Shown here piece after piece: positions 1-10,667 of a DNA stretch of 64,000 nt (its first letter is position 1; the number at the start of each line of letters is the position of its first letter). The stretch comes from Galaxea fascicularis. Lineage: Eukaryota > Cnidaria > Anthozoa > Scleractinia > Euphylliidae. A program made the position numbers and the translations under genes. The DNA lies in contig OX419342.1 in the NCBI GenBank assembly GCA_948470475.1, positions 20,506,039-20,570,038 of the forward strand, written 5' to 3'. The notes beneath the pieces were generated by a model, which worked only from the letters and a program-made list of their open reading frames with translations, was not told the origin of the DNA and did not search any database.

Positions 1-300
1 CTTTGTTAATGAATAAGTACAAGTTTGTTATATGACACCATAAACAAGGCGTTTTGGTAAGGCGAAATCATTCCACCTCCGGTAACTGGGTAATGTCGTA
101 TTTAACAAAATTTAATTTAACAAAACAAACAAGTCACGAAAGCACAATAAAGACCAGTTTAATTAAAACTCGAAAATCTCCAAGATATCTTATTTGGATA
201 AACAAGTTCAACATATGAATTCACATCATTGTCCACAGCAATGGTAAAAGCTTAGAGCATAAAAAGTTGAAAAAAAAAAGTTTCTTTTGGGATTTCAGTA
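1..300. other. No gene recognised
   Basis: AT-rich sequence. I see no convincing coding exon, RNA gene or repeat structure in either strand. Confidence 0.5.
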
Positions 301-633
301 AAAGGAAAAATCGACTTCGTTTTAAAGACTGAGTAAAGCCCACCACCTTGCGTTTTCTTGGGAGGCCTCCGGCAGCTCGAAATTAAAAAAAATACGGTGT
401 TCGCTTCCGAAACATTTTGCAGCTAAAGAAATAAACATACCACTTTCCTAGATTGTCATAAGTTTATTCACCTGCTAATAGAGGAAACGGCATTTTAGTC
501 CGGCGTGTTCTCGGTTTTTTGTTATTCATTTACTCTTCCGAAAAGACAAAATAGCATTCCAAACGTTAATGACCAGCGTTAGACAAGGCCTGCAGTTTAT
601 TTCATCAGTCTTTCAAACAATTCTGATAGATGG

Positions 634-922
634 ATGATGCATATGAAAGAAATCATATATGAACTGCGGATATGAAATCAAATGAAGAATGATCGTCGCA
701 GTTGTGATCACAATTTTTACAATTGCGTGAAGAAGCCTGAAAAAAATTCAGTTCTTCAACGGGGCTTGAACCCGTGACCTCGCAATTCCGGTGCGATGCC
801 CTACCAACTGAGCTATGAAGCCACTGACATTGGGAGCAGGTCAATGTTGGGTTTTTTTCAGCTTCTTTCATTGATTTTACTATCCGCAGTTCACATATGA
901 TTTCTTTCATATGCATCATTCA
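634..922 (-). repeat. tRNA-derived SINE, minus copy
   Basis: A tRNA-like head lies at 822-752 on the minus strand. Acceptor strands GGCTTCA/TGAAGAA, a D-arm (GCTC…GAGC-type with AGTTGGTAG loop), a perfect 5-bp anticodon stem TCGCA/TGCGA, and a T-arm ACGGG-TTCAAGC-CCCGT are all readable. The anticodon loop is CCGGAAT, so the nominal anticodon is GGA with C instead of the invariant U at position 33; there is no long serine variable arm. Both Pol III promoter boxes are present. The body continues leftward into a non-tRNA tail (AATTGCGTGAAG…CAACTGCGACG). The copy is bracketed by inverted copies of the tail end (634-680 and 872-920). It is a SINE rather than a functional tRNA gene. Confidence 0.75.
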
Positions 923-965
923 CTTACATATCTTTCACGGGAACATATGAACCCAAAATTGTCCT

Positions 966-1000
<35 letters not shown>

Positions 1001-1134
1001 AGAGCATCGCACCGGAATCGCGAAGTCACGGGTTCAAGCCCCGTTGAAGTTCTGAATTTTTTTCGGGCTTCTTTACGCAATTGTAAAAACTGCGATCACA
1101 ACTGCGACGATCATTCTTCATTTGAATTCTGATA
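922..1134 (+). repeat. tRNA-derived SINE, plus copy
   Basis: Same family as the copy to its left but in opposite orientation, so the two tRNA heads face each other. The tRNA-like part is 981-1051 (GGCTTCA … TGAAGTT). The anticodon stem has one mismatch (TCGCA/CGCGA). The tail carries the family signature CTTTACGCAATTGTAAAAAC and CAACTGCGACGATCATTCTT. Tail-only fragments of the same family occur at 23009-23082 and 56005-56094. Confidence 0.75.
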
Positions 1135-1444
1135 GACTCGTGCGGCGCTTAAATTTCAAAGTGACTGTTAATGATCCGAGCTAATTTTGTTTGAGTTTAG
1201 CTCCGTTTTAAAATTCACTTAGTTCCCTTGATCTGCGGAGTGAAATGCAATGGAACCAGGGCTGGAACCAAGCTTCCCAAACAACACGCTGAAAGCTGCT
1301 TTCGCCTCGTAGCCGCTTTGCTTCCAAAGAAAAGCAAACAACGTGAAGAAAAGATGGGAGGCAGAAAATTGAAAGGTATATGTTAATACTGATGCTCTTG
1401 TCAGCTGGAAGAAAATGAAGTGTATGTGCCTCTATACCATACAT

Positions 1445-1590
1445 GCGCATTCTCTTTCGACATGCTCCGCATTATAGGATAATTATGCATACTTCCTACC
1501 TACCTACTGGTCAGCGGTCACGTTTGAAAGAAGTTATTCAAATGCAAATTACCGGTGATATAAAGCCCCGGAAGACGGTGTGACAGCCAG
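1445..1590 (+). repeat. Left inverted repeat of a YR element
   Basis: Contains CGACATGCTCCGCATTATAG, the triplet run CCTACCTACCTACTGGTCAG, and CAAATTACCGGTGATATAAAGCCCC. The reverse complement of the last two blocks lies at about 9705-9785, and that of the first at 8370-8398. Paired inverted ends around a tyrosine-recombinase ORF are typical of DIRS-like elements; assignment to that class is inferred. Confidence 0.6.
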
Positions 1591-2540
1591 TTCTTCCTTT
1601 CGTGCTTACGAGGTCAGCGATACGTTTATTCTGATGTTTTTTCCTTCTGCTTTCTTCGGTTTGTCAAGTACTGGCCAAACTTCGCAACGACGAAGCTATT
1701 GTTCTACTAATCGCCCCTGTATGGCCTACCCAGAGTTGGTATCTACTTCTGTTGCAGCTGCTGACAGATCAACCAATTTTGTTACCTCGTTTAGACAACC
1801 TTCTGAGACTCACACACAGCCTGGAGCAACACCCACTACGGCACAAACTAGACCTGGCCGCTTGGACGTTATCCGGAAAGCCCTGTCAAACAAGGGACTT
1901 TCAAAGGAGTCTATTGACATCATCTGTCATGGACAACCGGCACTGAAAAGCAGTACAAGGGAGTGTGGTACAAGTGGTCTAGCTGGTGTCATAAGCGGCG
2001 AATTGATTTACTTCAAGCCTTTGTCTACCAAGTTGGTGATTTCGTAACTGAATGTTTTGATGAAGGCAAAGGGTACAGTACCATTAACAGTTACCGTTCT
2101 GCACTTTCTGCGACGTTATCTTCTCTGAACGATGATCAACCGCCTCTCGGTTCTTATCCCTTGATGGCAAGATTGTTGAAAGGAGTTTACATTCTGAAAC
2201 CACCAACTCCAAGGTACTCATCTATAAAGGGATGTTTCTAAAGTAACTGGTTATTTAAAGACTTTAGCTCCTTTACGCGAGCTAAGTTTAAAAGTGTTAA
2301 CGTTTAAGACTGTTATGCTATGTGCCTTAACATCTGCGCAAAGACAGCAGACTTTATGTGCTCTAGACCTAAATTTTAAGAAGGAATCTCAGAATTCAAT
2401 AAGTTTTGTTGTGACTGAGCGACTTAAAACCTCTAGACCGGATAAAACTATTGAAGTAACTTTCTCTCCTTCAGGTTCTGCTACAGTTTGCCCTGTTGCT
2501 GCATTAAAGGAGTAATTTTCACGCTCCGCAGGGCTTACGT
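1580..2540 (+). pseudogene. Tyrosine recombinase, 5' part (broken)
   Basis: Three reading frames together give the N-terminal SAM-like core-binding region and the first half of the catalytic domain of a DIRS/Ngaro-type tyrosine recombinase. Recognisable stretches are LDVIRKALSNKGLSKESIDI (frame 1), then from 1945 GTEKQYKGVWYKWSSWCHK and YSTINSYRSALSATL, then from about 2230 DVSKVTGYLKTLAPLRELSL and ALTSAQRQQTLCAL, whose Arg would be the first catalytic arginine. Frameshifts sit near 1925 and 2225, and a TAA ends the frame at 2515. The continuation is found at 7965 after a LINE insertion. No RT or gag partner of the element is visible. It is dead as a gene. Confidence 0.75.
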
Positions 2541-2788
2541 TTCTTTTTTTTTTTTTTTTTTTTTTTCCAAACAAATATGTTTATTTACAAAAAAAAGCAT
2601 TACTTACACAATTACTTACATCATTTACACGACTTTACATACATTGACGGCAATAGGGAGCTCGGGCAACTTACAAACTACTTACAATACACTTATACAC
2701 TACTTACAGAACGGTACTTATATATGATAGCAGTATACAGCATAGATACAATAAAGAAAGTAGCGTAATGATAGGAACAGTGAGCTAG

Positions 2789-5700
2789 TTAAGATAGATA
2801 AGGAGACAGTATCCATTTTTTTGTAAAGAAGTCTTTCTTACTGATTATTTTTTCAGTTTCATATTTAGCAACAATTTTTGCTCGAAATCCATGAATGTTG
2901 GGAAGAATTTGCTTATTTCTACAATTCCACAAGAAAAGCTTTCCAATTATTATAAAATAGTTTAGCATTATATGTAACGGGTCAGTAGTTTCAGTAATAA
3001 TTCCAACAAGCACATTTTGCAGGGAAAGGCGGATTCTTTGGCTCGAAATAATGCACCAGTAAATTTCAAAATCCTTCCAGAACTGCTTAGAATAGGGGCA
3101 GTGGAAGAGCAGATGGTTTAGTGATTCAGGCTGACCTTTGCAGAAACTACATAAATCATTAGTTCTAAAACCTATTTTGTATAACTTGGTGTTTGTATAA
3201 AGAATTGAGTTAAGAACTTTGTATTGAAAAGCTTTAACATACGATTCAAGAGTGACGGAGTGAGGTAACTGGAAAATTTGTTTCAATTGGTCACTAGTAA
3301 GATTAAAATCGCTCTGTAATTTATAAGCGGTATAAGGAAGTTGTGCTTTGTCCCTGATAAGTAGAGCATAGAATTCTTTTGACTTCTTTGTAGTTACGTC
3401 AAATATATTGTCATCAATCACGAACGTTGGAGGATTTATTGATGGAAGCCAATCTTTATCTCTTAAAGGAGATGGAATAGACCGACGTAGGCCAGCCAAC
3501 TGTAAAATGTTTGTTTTATTTATTTTGTTCGAGAGGTGATTATAGGCATCTGAAACATTTAAATTAAACAAAAGGTCTTGGGTATATACAATTCCAGCTT
3601 CGTAATAGTTTTTGTAGTGGACAGGCTTATTGTCTATTCTGATTTCACAGTTATTCCAAATAATATTCGTCCAATTCTTTTCTGTCGCAAAAGTCCGACG
3701 GAACTCTGACCACCAAGACAAGAGTTCGTTATAAAATTGAGAATCAATTGTATAATCAGATATGTTATAATTGCAAGCCAAAAAAAAGAAGCCTCCTAAG
3801 GGACTCAAGAGGTGTTGTAGGAAGCTCTTCCATGGTCCACTGATTTCACTAAAAATTCGTCTCAACCAAGCAAGTCTTAACGATTTGACCATGCATTCAA
3901 GATCAATCATTCTCAAACCTCCTTCCTCATATTCGTTTATCACTGACACTCTTTTCACTTTATCTGTACCTTTCCACAAGAATTGAAACAATAACTTATT
4001 TAGTTCTTTTATCAGTTCCTTAGGAGTCGGTAGCACTGAACAAACATAAACAAACTTAGGGATAAGAAAAGATTTGATTATTGTCACCTTTCCGTAAATC
4101 GATAAACCTCTAGAGGACCAAATGTTAATTAGTTTTTTAACTGAATCCAAACGCTCAATAAAATTCTTTTCTTTAAGCAGTTTCTGGTTATATGTAAAAT
4201 AAACACCTAAAGCTTTTATTGGCTCATCAGGCCATTTAATACCAAAGGGTTTTCCTTTATGATTTCTCAATGAACCAATCCACATGCCTTCAGTTTTCGA
4301 ACAATTAATCCTGAGTCCTGAAATAATTTCAAATAAATTTAGTATTTCAAATAGCTTTACGGCTGAATCTGTGTCTGCAAGAACAGCCGTTGTGTCGTCA
4401 GCAAACTGTAAGAGCTTTGTTTCCTCGTTTCCAATTTTAATTCCTTTGATCGCTTCGTTTTGTCGAATGGAAATTGCTAAAATTTCCACCACAATTGTGA
4501 AAAGATAAGGAGACAGCGGGTCTCCCTGTCTAACACCACGTTCCAGAGTAAAAAAATTAGAGATGGTACCGTTATTTATAACACAGCTTTGAATATCATT
4601 ATAGAATGTTTTCACCCAACGGAGGAAATTTTCACCAAAGTTAAACATTTTAAGACTCTCATAGAGAAAATTCCATTCTACACTATCGAATGCTTTTTGA
4701 AAATCGATGAATAACAATAAACCAGGGATGTTTTCATTGACTGAGAAATCCATTATGTCAAAAATGGATCGAATCGTTTCACCTATAAAACGATCTTTGA
4801 CATATCCTGTTTGATTGTGGTGAATAATGTAGGGTAAAACATTTTTTATTCTTGAAGCAATTACTTTGGACATAATTTTTGCATCTACATTAACAAGGGA
4901 TATTGGACGCCAGTTTTCAAGGAGGGAGCGATCTTTTCCTTTTTTCTCAATCAAAGTAATAACAGCCTGTTTTTGTGAGCGTGACATCTCGCCCTTTTGT
5001 AAGCATTCATTTGCACATCTGACAAAGCTCTCACTGATTAATGACCAAAATTTTCTATAAAATTCAATAGGAATGCCATCATTACCTGGGGTTTTATTAT
5101 TCTGAAAGTTATCAAGAATATGAAAACATTCTTCAGAAGAAATTTTACCTTCACACGAATTTTTCTGTTCTTCCGAAAGTTTAGGGATGTTCAAGCTATT
5201 CAGAAAAGAGGACGATCGCAGAGCAGTGTCCGGACCATTAATACTACTCTTATATAACTTATTGTAAAAACGTTCTTGCTCTTTTAATATCTTCAGAGGA
5301 TCTGTTGTGATTACATTATTTATGAGTAGCTTTCGTATGTGTTTTTTAACATGATTCCTTTTTTCTAAATTTAAAAAATATTTATTGCTTTTCTCTCCAT
5401 GTTCATGCCATCGAGCACGGGCGCGTACAATGACACCTTTTGTTTTCACTTCTAAAAAGTTTTCTAGCCTCTCCCGAGCTTCATTATAATAAGTTGCATT
5501 TAAATCACTTGGATTGTTTTCAAAAGCGCTTTTTGCCTCATTTAATTCATTTTCAAGATTACTTTCCTTTTTGTTTCTTTCCCTCGCTTTTCTTTGTGAA
5601 TACTGAACAGCATGTGCTCTTATACTATATTTAAGCCAGTCCCAGACATTGCGGTCATCTGACAATTCTTTTCGTCCATCCGCTATCCATATGGGGATCA

Positions 5701-6515
5701 TTTCGGTTACATTGTTTACATATTCTTCATCATCGAGTAAAGAACAATTCATTTTCCAGATCCCAGGGCCTTTGAGTTCACTCTCTAACTTTCCGAATTC
5801 TAAGGATATTGCATCATGATCTGTTTGGACCGCAGAGACGATTTTAGTCGATCCAACAAAGTCGCTTAAATTATTTGATATCAGCCAGTAGTCCAACCGA
5901 CAGAAAATCCTTGGAGATTTTTGACTCCATGTGAAGCTTTTTGAATCTGGGTGTTTGATTCTCCAAATATCCACTAGGTCTAATTTACTTTGAAAGCTAT
6001 CAATACAAGAGGTGACTAGTTTCCTTTTGGTAAATATTCCACCTTTTTTTATCGAGTAGCGGGTTAAGTGGACAATTTAAGTCTCCTCCCAAAATAATAT
6101 TATCTTCAGAATCTAGGTTTTCATTCGTCAAGATTGAGAGTAAATTATCAAAAAAATTCACCAAGTCCTTGTCTTTGTTTGGTGCATATACATTTATCAG
6201 TACATAGGTTTTCTCTTGGATTTGAGCTTTGAGAATAATGTAGCGCCCCAGTGGATCTAAGATCTTACGATGGATGGTGCAGTCAACCCCATTTTTTATC
6301 AAAATTGCAACACCCCGTGAGTTAGAACTACCGTGGCAGGTTATTGTCTCTGCGCCCCATTCATTTTTCCATTTATTCTCTGTTGCTATAGTGGAATGTG
6401 TTTCTTGTAGAAATACAAAGTCGGCATTACGTTTTCGGCACCAGAGGAAGATGGTTCTTCTTTTCCGGAAATTACTCAAACCTTTTACATTTAGTGAGAT
6501 TAATTTGAAAGTAAT
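2789..6515 (-). pseudogene. LINE ORF2: endonuclease-reverse transcriptase
   Basis: About 1,240 codons. The N-terminal APE endonuclease reads ISLNVKGLSNF…FVFLQETHS…GGDLNCPLNPLLD and ends with the TDH motif. The reverse transcriptase follows with NWRPISLVNVDAK, FIDFQKAFDSVEW, GVRQGDPLSPYLF and the catalytic FADDTTAVLAD. The C-terminus has a Cys/His zinc-finger-like motif (CSFCKGQ…HLLFHC). All catalytic motifs I can see are intact. One frameshift separates endonuclease from RT: the homopolymer T7 at 6044-6050 (A7 on the coding strand) has one base too many; with six, the frame runs straight on. The expected ATG is ATT (6515-6513), with an in-frame TGA just upstream. The element may be recently dead, or the frameshift may be a sequencing error. 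Confidence 0.85.
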
Positions 6516-7006
6516 TGATCAATCCAATTCACTGTGTGACAGTGGAATTGCAGAAATAAGGAACAATAGGAGAAATCAGAGGTGTAAATGAGCATAAAAT
6601 GGGGTCTTGGTTGCATAATAGAAACGTGTTTAAAACACAAAAAATGGATACCAGCTACACATAAATTAAATACGGTAGAAAAATAAACAAGATCACTAAA
6701 ATGGTCATAAAAACAAACTTCACTGCCCCTGAAAAGGAAAAGGGATACGAGAACACACAGTGCATCACAGATACAAAACACCAACACCAACATATTCTTC
6801 CTACACATTTGGGATGCCAATGGGAACAGGTTAAGAAGGTACTAACCTTTCTGAATCTCTTAATTCTATTATTAGTAGAGTGAATTAAACTTCTGTTGAC
6901 CAAAAACTGTGTTTGTTGTTATCTCGGAATTTCTGCTGTGAAGTGTGCATCTAGTTTGTTATTAATCAGAGTTGTTTTTAGCTTTCCGTCGATAATTTTT
7001 GTTTTG

Positions 7007-7870
7007 TTAGTTGTCTTTAAGATCCTCGGGGACATTTGTTACATTATACTTTAGCTCTCCAATGTGGAGAAACCTACCGACCACTTTTGCTTGAAGACCT
7101 TGTTCTTTCGCTTTAAACATTGCCCTTATTAGTTTTCTCCGTTCTTCTTGTATTGCCTTCGCATAATCAGCAGTGATGTAAGCGTCACGATACCTTCTGC
7201 TCTCTTTAAGCGCTTGTTTCCTGCTAAAAACATGATCCCTGTCTTCACGGCAGACAAAGCGGGCAATTATTGGGCGATTTCTGTTTTCTTTTCGCTTGCC
7301 AATACGATGGACTGCTTGAAATCGGATGTCCGTGGTATCCATTTGTAGCTCCTTCTCCAAGATGTCGAGAATAACTTGTTTCGACGATTGAGTCGCACCT
7401 TCGTCGTTTGCTTCTGGGATGTTGTGGAATTTTAAATTCTCACGCCTAGTGTAATCTTCAAGCTCGATGATCTTTTCCCTCTCTTCTTTGAGTTCTGCTT
7501 TCGTCTTCATTAACTGCGAACGCAGTCCTTCCACCTCCTGTTCCTGTGCCTTTTTGGTGTCTTTGAGAGCTTTTGTTTCTTCCTTCAGATCTTCCACAGT
7601 TGCCCATAATTCTTCGACACTTTTTTCTATGCTTTTAACATTCTCTTTTACTGAGTCTATTTCGTGTTTCATCTCTTGTCTAATAGCGCTCAGCTCCTCG
7701 TGTAGCTTTCCAAAATTACTTTCCATTGTTTCCGTCAAGTTCTGGATTAAATCCTTTAACGAACTTGTGTTGACATCTTCTTCTCCGGACATTTTAACTT
7801 TCTTTAATTCGGTTGGCGAAGTTGCCGAGCTTGAGCTTGAACCTCTTTGGTCCCTTTTATGTTTGGTCAT
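7007..7870 (-). CDS. LINE ORF1 protein (L1 ORF1p-like)
   Basis: An intact 287-residue ORF. A Ser-rich N-terminus (residues 10-18) is followed by a long coiled coil (about residues 35-140, many Glu/Lys heptads). Then comes the L1 ORF1p-type RNA-binding region starting at YTRRENLKFHNIPE, with AVHRIGKRKENRNRPIIARF, and a basic C-terminal domain with KAIQEERRKLIRAMFKAKEQ. The family forms trimers that coat LINE RNA and act as nucleic-acid chaperones. The ATG at 7870-7868 follows immediately on the short 5' UTR. Confidence 0.85.
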   Translation of the reverse strand: MTKHKRDQRGSSSSSATSPTELKKVKMSGEEDVNTSSLKDLIQNLTETMESNFGKLHEELSAIRQEMKHEIDSVKENVKSIEKSVEELWATVEDLKEETKALKDTKKAQEQEVEGLRSQLMKTKAELKEEREKIIELEDYTRRENLKFHNIPEANDEGATQSSKQVILDILEKELQMDTTDIRFQAVHRIGKRKENRNRPIIARFVCREDRDHVFSRKQALKESRRYRDAYITADYAKAIQEERRKLIRAMFKAKEQGLQAKVVGRFLHIGELKYNVTNVPEDLKDN

Positions 7871-7964
7871 TCCTTTCTACTACTGATAATGTTTCGATCG
7901 AAATAGAGACAGATTCAGGTAAAGTTTTCCCTTCTTTAGTCGCTCTAGATCGAGACGTGACTTA

Positions 7965-8230
7965 CCGCCATGACAGTCGATCCCAGTCTCCGTAATGGAA
8001 CTTTTGTATCTAAATTGTTCCTGTCATTCATAAGGCCGTACAACCCGGTGTCTCCGAGGACTATAGCTCGATGGATCGTGTCAGTGTTGCACTCCGCAGG
8101 GATTGATACCTCTGTATTCAAGGCTCACAGTGTGAGTGGGGCTGCCTCGTCTCTCGCTTATGCATCTGGCATCTGTATCTGACATCCTTAAGACGGCAGA
8201 TTGGTCTAGCGATCGCATTTTTCGCAGGCA
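7965..8230 (+). pseudogene. Tyrosine recombinase, 3' part (broken)
   Basis: Continues the recombinase cut at 2540: RNGTFVSKLFLSFIRPYNPV, SPRTIARWIVSVLHSAGIDT, SVFKAHSVSGAASSLAYASG, then after a frameshift near 8170 SVSDILKTADWSSDRIFRRH and a stop. In related recombinases the second active-site box is HSxR; here it reads HSVS, so the catalytic arginine is lost. Together with the frameshifts this shows the element was inactive whether or not the LINE had inserted. Confidence 0.75.
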
Positions 8231-8339
8231 TTAAATATTGAGCATAAGGTCTAGAACCTGCCACGCCTAGCTTCGTCTCAATAAACGTTGTGCTGTCGCC
8301 TATTTCAATTTTCTCTTGTCTGTGGACTTTTGTGTTATA

Positions 8340-8445
8340 TTCTCAGGCCACGGTTCTTTAAAATCGCATAATTATCCCATAATGCGGAGCATGTCGAAGG
8401 AGAAATGAAAATTAGACGAGAGGTACTTACCTTGAAGTGTAATTG
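8340..8445 (-). repeat. Internal/terminal inverted repeat of the YR element
   Basis: ATTATCCCATAATGCGGAGC (from about 8367) is the reverse complement of the left repeat near 1460. The adjoining AAATGAAAATTAGACGAGAG and TACTTACCTTGAAGTGTAAT are repeated inverted at 9840-9880. A copy of the outer ends just 3' of the recombinase resembles the internal complementary region of DIRS elements; that reading is inferred. Confidence 0.55.
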
Positions 8446-8794
8446 CGTTTGACAAAGAACGCATTCATAGTGCAGTCGAAATCGAGATCTTTGGACTATG
8501 TATTCATCGACACCGATCTGACCCCCCCGAAAACAGGGGCGAATGACGTCATTGAGATCGACCATGTGCATTGTTTCTAGCGGGATCTTGCGTTTTGTCT
8601 CGCTGGAGAGCTGTTTTGTTTCGCTGGACGGCTGTTTGTTACGAGTTCGTTGTGTTGAGAAGTGGGTTGTTTACAGTCTAAACAGAACGCAGGGTTGTCG
8701 GAACAGCAACAAGGTTATTTATTCCAAACAAATGTGGTAACCTCCGCACAAGGCTTCACAATAAGTTCACACTAGGCTTGTAAAATTACACTTT

Positions 8795-8934
8795 GACCTC
8801 CGTCACACTTCAATACGCACGGCCTCCGCCAAATGTATACGCGACCACTGTCACACTTCAATACTCACGGCCTCCGCCAAATGTACACGCGACCTCTGTC
8901 ACACTTCAATAAACACGGCCTCCGGCAAATGCTC
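8795..8934. repeat. 48-bp tandem repeat, about 3 copies
   Basis: Units start at 8795, 8843 and 8891. Each reads GACCTCYGTCACACTTCAAT, then a variable base or two, then CACGGCCTCCGCCAAATGTA, with a few substitutions. The third unit fades after CAAATGCTC into a CTCAGCT repeat. Confidence 0.85.
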
Positions 8935-9356
8935 TCAGCTCTCAGCTCTCTCTGTCTAAGACTTTAAGACTACTCTACAGCTACACCGATCGGCTTATAT
9001 ACTTTACAACATAAAATTCTAGAACTTTCCGGCTTGACCAAATAAAGTAACATTACAATAAGAAACTATTTACAGCAACATACGCAAACGGCTTAAAATA
9101 GAATTACTGAATCACGATGATACAGCACTAATTAAATATGCAAGAAGATTCGAGACAAAATTAGCATATTCGCGAATCTTCACCTAAGTCACGCAACAAT
9201 TTTTCGTAACACTGTTCTTGCTCAGGTAAGTTATGTTGTTTATAAAGTTAGAAAGAAACCTTACGGGTGAAATTTATCGACACTTTCACAAAGTGTGTAC
9301 GACTGCGAAGACACATGAATAAGTTCGGCCTGCTGTTGTTTACCCGTTTCACAGCT

Positions 9357-9472
9357 AAACTTCAGAATACCCGGCCACTTATTTGCATGTGAATAGTGTG
9401 TATTGTTATCTGTCTCGTTCTTCAAACGATGCCGCTACAAGAAGACAATAGTGGCCGGGTATTCTGAAGTTT
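9357..9472. repeat. Inverted repeat with 22-bp arms
   Basis: Arms 9357-9378 (AAACTTCAGAATACCCGGCC…) and 9451-9472 are perfect reverse complements separated by 72 bp. No flanking duplication was evident. Confidence 0.8.
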
Positions 9473-9689
9473 CACCTGTGATTTAATAAACATGTGAAAA
9501 ACATGTCAGTACCAGTTCATGTTATTTCCTTTTCCCAAATGGTCGAACGCATCTCCTTAATCTTTGATTATTACTAGTTGTAGTTCTCTGAAGATATGCG
9601 GAGTATTGTGGGATAATGCTTCCCAACCGTTATGCTCCCACCCTGGGTCTTCTTATGGACCTTGGCCTATTCTGGCACTCTAGGAAGAA

Positions 9690-9880
9690 CTCGTTGTCTC
9701 GCTGTCTCCTGGGGCTTTATATCACCGGTAATTTGCATTTGAATTACTTTTTTCAAACGTGACCGCTGACCAGTAGGTAGGTAGGAAGTATGTATAATTA
9801 TCCCATAATGCTCTGCATATCTTCAGAGAACTACAATTACACTTCAAGGTAAGTACCTGTCGTCTAATTTTCATTTATCG
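9690..9880 (-). repeat. Right inverted repeat of the YR element
   Basis: GGGGCTTTATATCACCGGTA, AACGTGACCGCTGACCAGTA and GGTAGGTAGGAAGTATG are the reverse complement of 1490-1575. Inner blocks (9835-9880) pair with 8400-8445. It closes the structure opened at 1445. Confidence 0.6.
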
Positions 9881-10259
9881 TGACACAGGCCCTTTGAGGG
9901 CTGAGTAAAGATTACCTTGCGATGTTTTGGAAGGCCGCAGCAGTACGAAATTTGGAAAATAAGGCGTTGGTTTCCGAAACCTAAATCTATAACTAAGAGG
10001 TCGTCACCCTATAAAACCATAACAGTCACCAGATAAACCAGGAAGCAGCATTTTAGGCGTCTTTTTGTTATTCGTTTACTCTCCAAAAAAGAAATAATCA
10101 CATTCTAAACATCCCAAAGGTAAACAGTGTTGCATTTACTTCTTTTCTATGTTTATTTCAACGATCTTTCAAGCGTTTCTATTACACTCTCGTCAGCGCT
10201 CTAAAGTAAGTTACGCCAAATTTGTTTGAATTTTGCTACGTGTTAGAAAAATTACTTAC

Positions 10260-10350
10260 CTTGATCTGCCAGTAACATCCAATGGAACCAAGCTCCCCAA
10301 ACAATACACATCAACAGCAAATACTGAACGGTAATAGTTAGGCCGGCCAT
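10260..10350 (-). CDS. Possible first coding exon with signal peptide
   Basis: Minus strand. The ATG at 10350-10348 opens 30 codons plus one base and stops at a strong donor, AAG|GTAAGT (GT at 10259-10258), i.e. a phase-1 exon end. The peptide begins MAGLTITVQYLLLMCIVWGA and is a typical uncleaved or cleaved signal sequence with a hydrophobic core of about residues 4-22, ending LLADQ. Phase-1 signal-peptide exons commonly precede extracellular module exons. No downstream exon is visible on the minus strand, where the YR element begins. Copies at 12116-12024 and near 1300-1220 are broken. Gene identity unknown. Confidence 0.55.
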
Positions 10351-10395
10351 GATTAAAACGTTTTACGTCCTTTGAGAGAAATTAACATACATACT

Positions 10396-10667
10396 TAATA
10401 TAGGGAAATGGTTATGAAACCTAGCAGAATTCTTTGTTATATGTTTTTATTTGCTATTTTGGGGGTTGACCGTGCACATTAAACAATAGGCGGTTCTCGT
10501 GTTCATGCAACTAACCAATAGAAATTTTGCGATTATGTAATTCATGCATAGTACATGAGAGTAAAACAAAAGAAGTGTACGGTCACGGAAATTCCAACAT
10601 AAAATATTTGCCTCATTGTTTTGCACCATTGATGTTCGCCGGGCTTCATAACCATTTCCCTATATTA
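10396..10667. mobile_element. 272-bp fold-back/MITE
   Basis: Perfect 23-bp inverted ends: 10396-10418 (TAATATAGGGAAATGGTTAT…) and 10645-10667. It sits inside segment copy A and is absent from copy B, which supports it being an insertion. The interior is non-coding. Confidence 0.75.

Larger units (their letters stand above)
301..1330. repeat. Degenerate segment copy 0 (of three)
   Basis: The flanks of this stretch (about 301-640 and 1131-1330) align by eye with 9898-10320 and, in part, with 11400-11625 plus 12017-12100. Shared landmarks are a GGCTGAGTAAAG-like start, a TTGTTATTCATTTACTC block, and the block CTTGATCTGC…GGAACCAAGCTCCCCAAACAA. The segment is interrupted at about 634-1134 by two SINEs. 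On the minus strand the last block corresponds to the signal-peptide exon seen intact at 10350-10260, but here the reading frame and the donor (GGAACT instead of GTAAGT) are destroyed. Confidence 0.65.
2541..7964 (-). mobile_element. L1-superfamily LINE, nearly complete
   Basis: A minus-strand non-LTR retrotransposon inserted into the tyrosine-recombinase gene. From 5' to 3' on the minus strand: a short 5' UTR (about 7964-7871), ORF1 (7870-7007), a spacer of about 490 bp, ORF2 (about 6515-2789), a 3' UTR of about 220 bp, and a poly(A) tail seen as 23 T on the plus strand (2544-2566). L1-type ORF1 plus an APE endonuclease/RT ORF2 puts it in the L1/Tx1 group. I could not define a clean target-site duplication; the left flank ends GGGCTTACGTTTC and CTTACC occurs at the right flank. 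The 5' boundary is uncertain by tens of bases. Confidence 0.85.
8446..9690. other. Non-coding stretch within the YR region
   Basis: No ORF with recognisable similarity. It contains a 48-bp tandem repeat (8795-8934) and a 22-bp inverted repeat (9357-9472), listed separately. Confidence 0.5.

Noticed and set aside
981..1051. Functional tRNA-Ser(GGA) gene
   Set aside because: C at position 33, anticodon-stem mismatch, no long variable arm, and SINE tail attached.
7467..7886. Plus-strand Ser-rich ORFs across 7148-7995
   Set aside because: Antisense shadow of LINE ORF1.
2524..8102. CTCCGCAGGG at 2524-2533 and 8092-8101 as the LINE target-site duplication
   Set aside because: The sequence just left of the second copy (7965-8090) still encodes recombinase, so it cannot be LINE.
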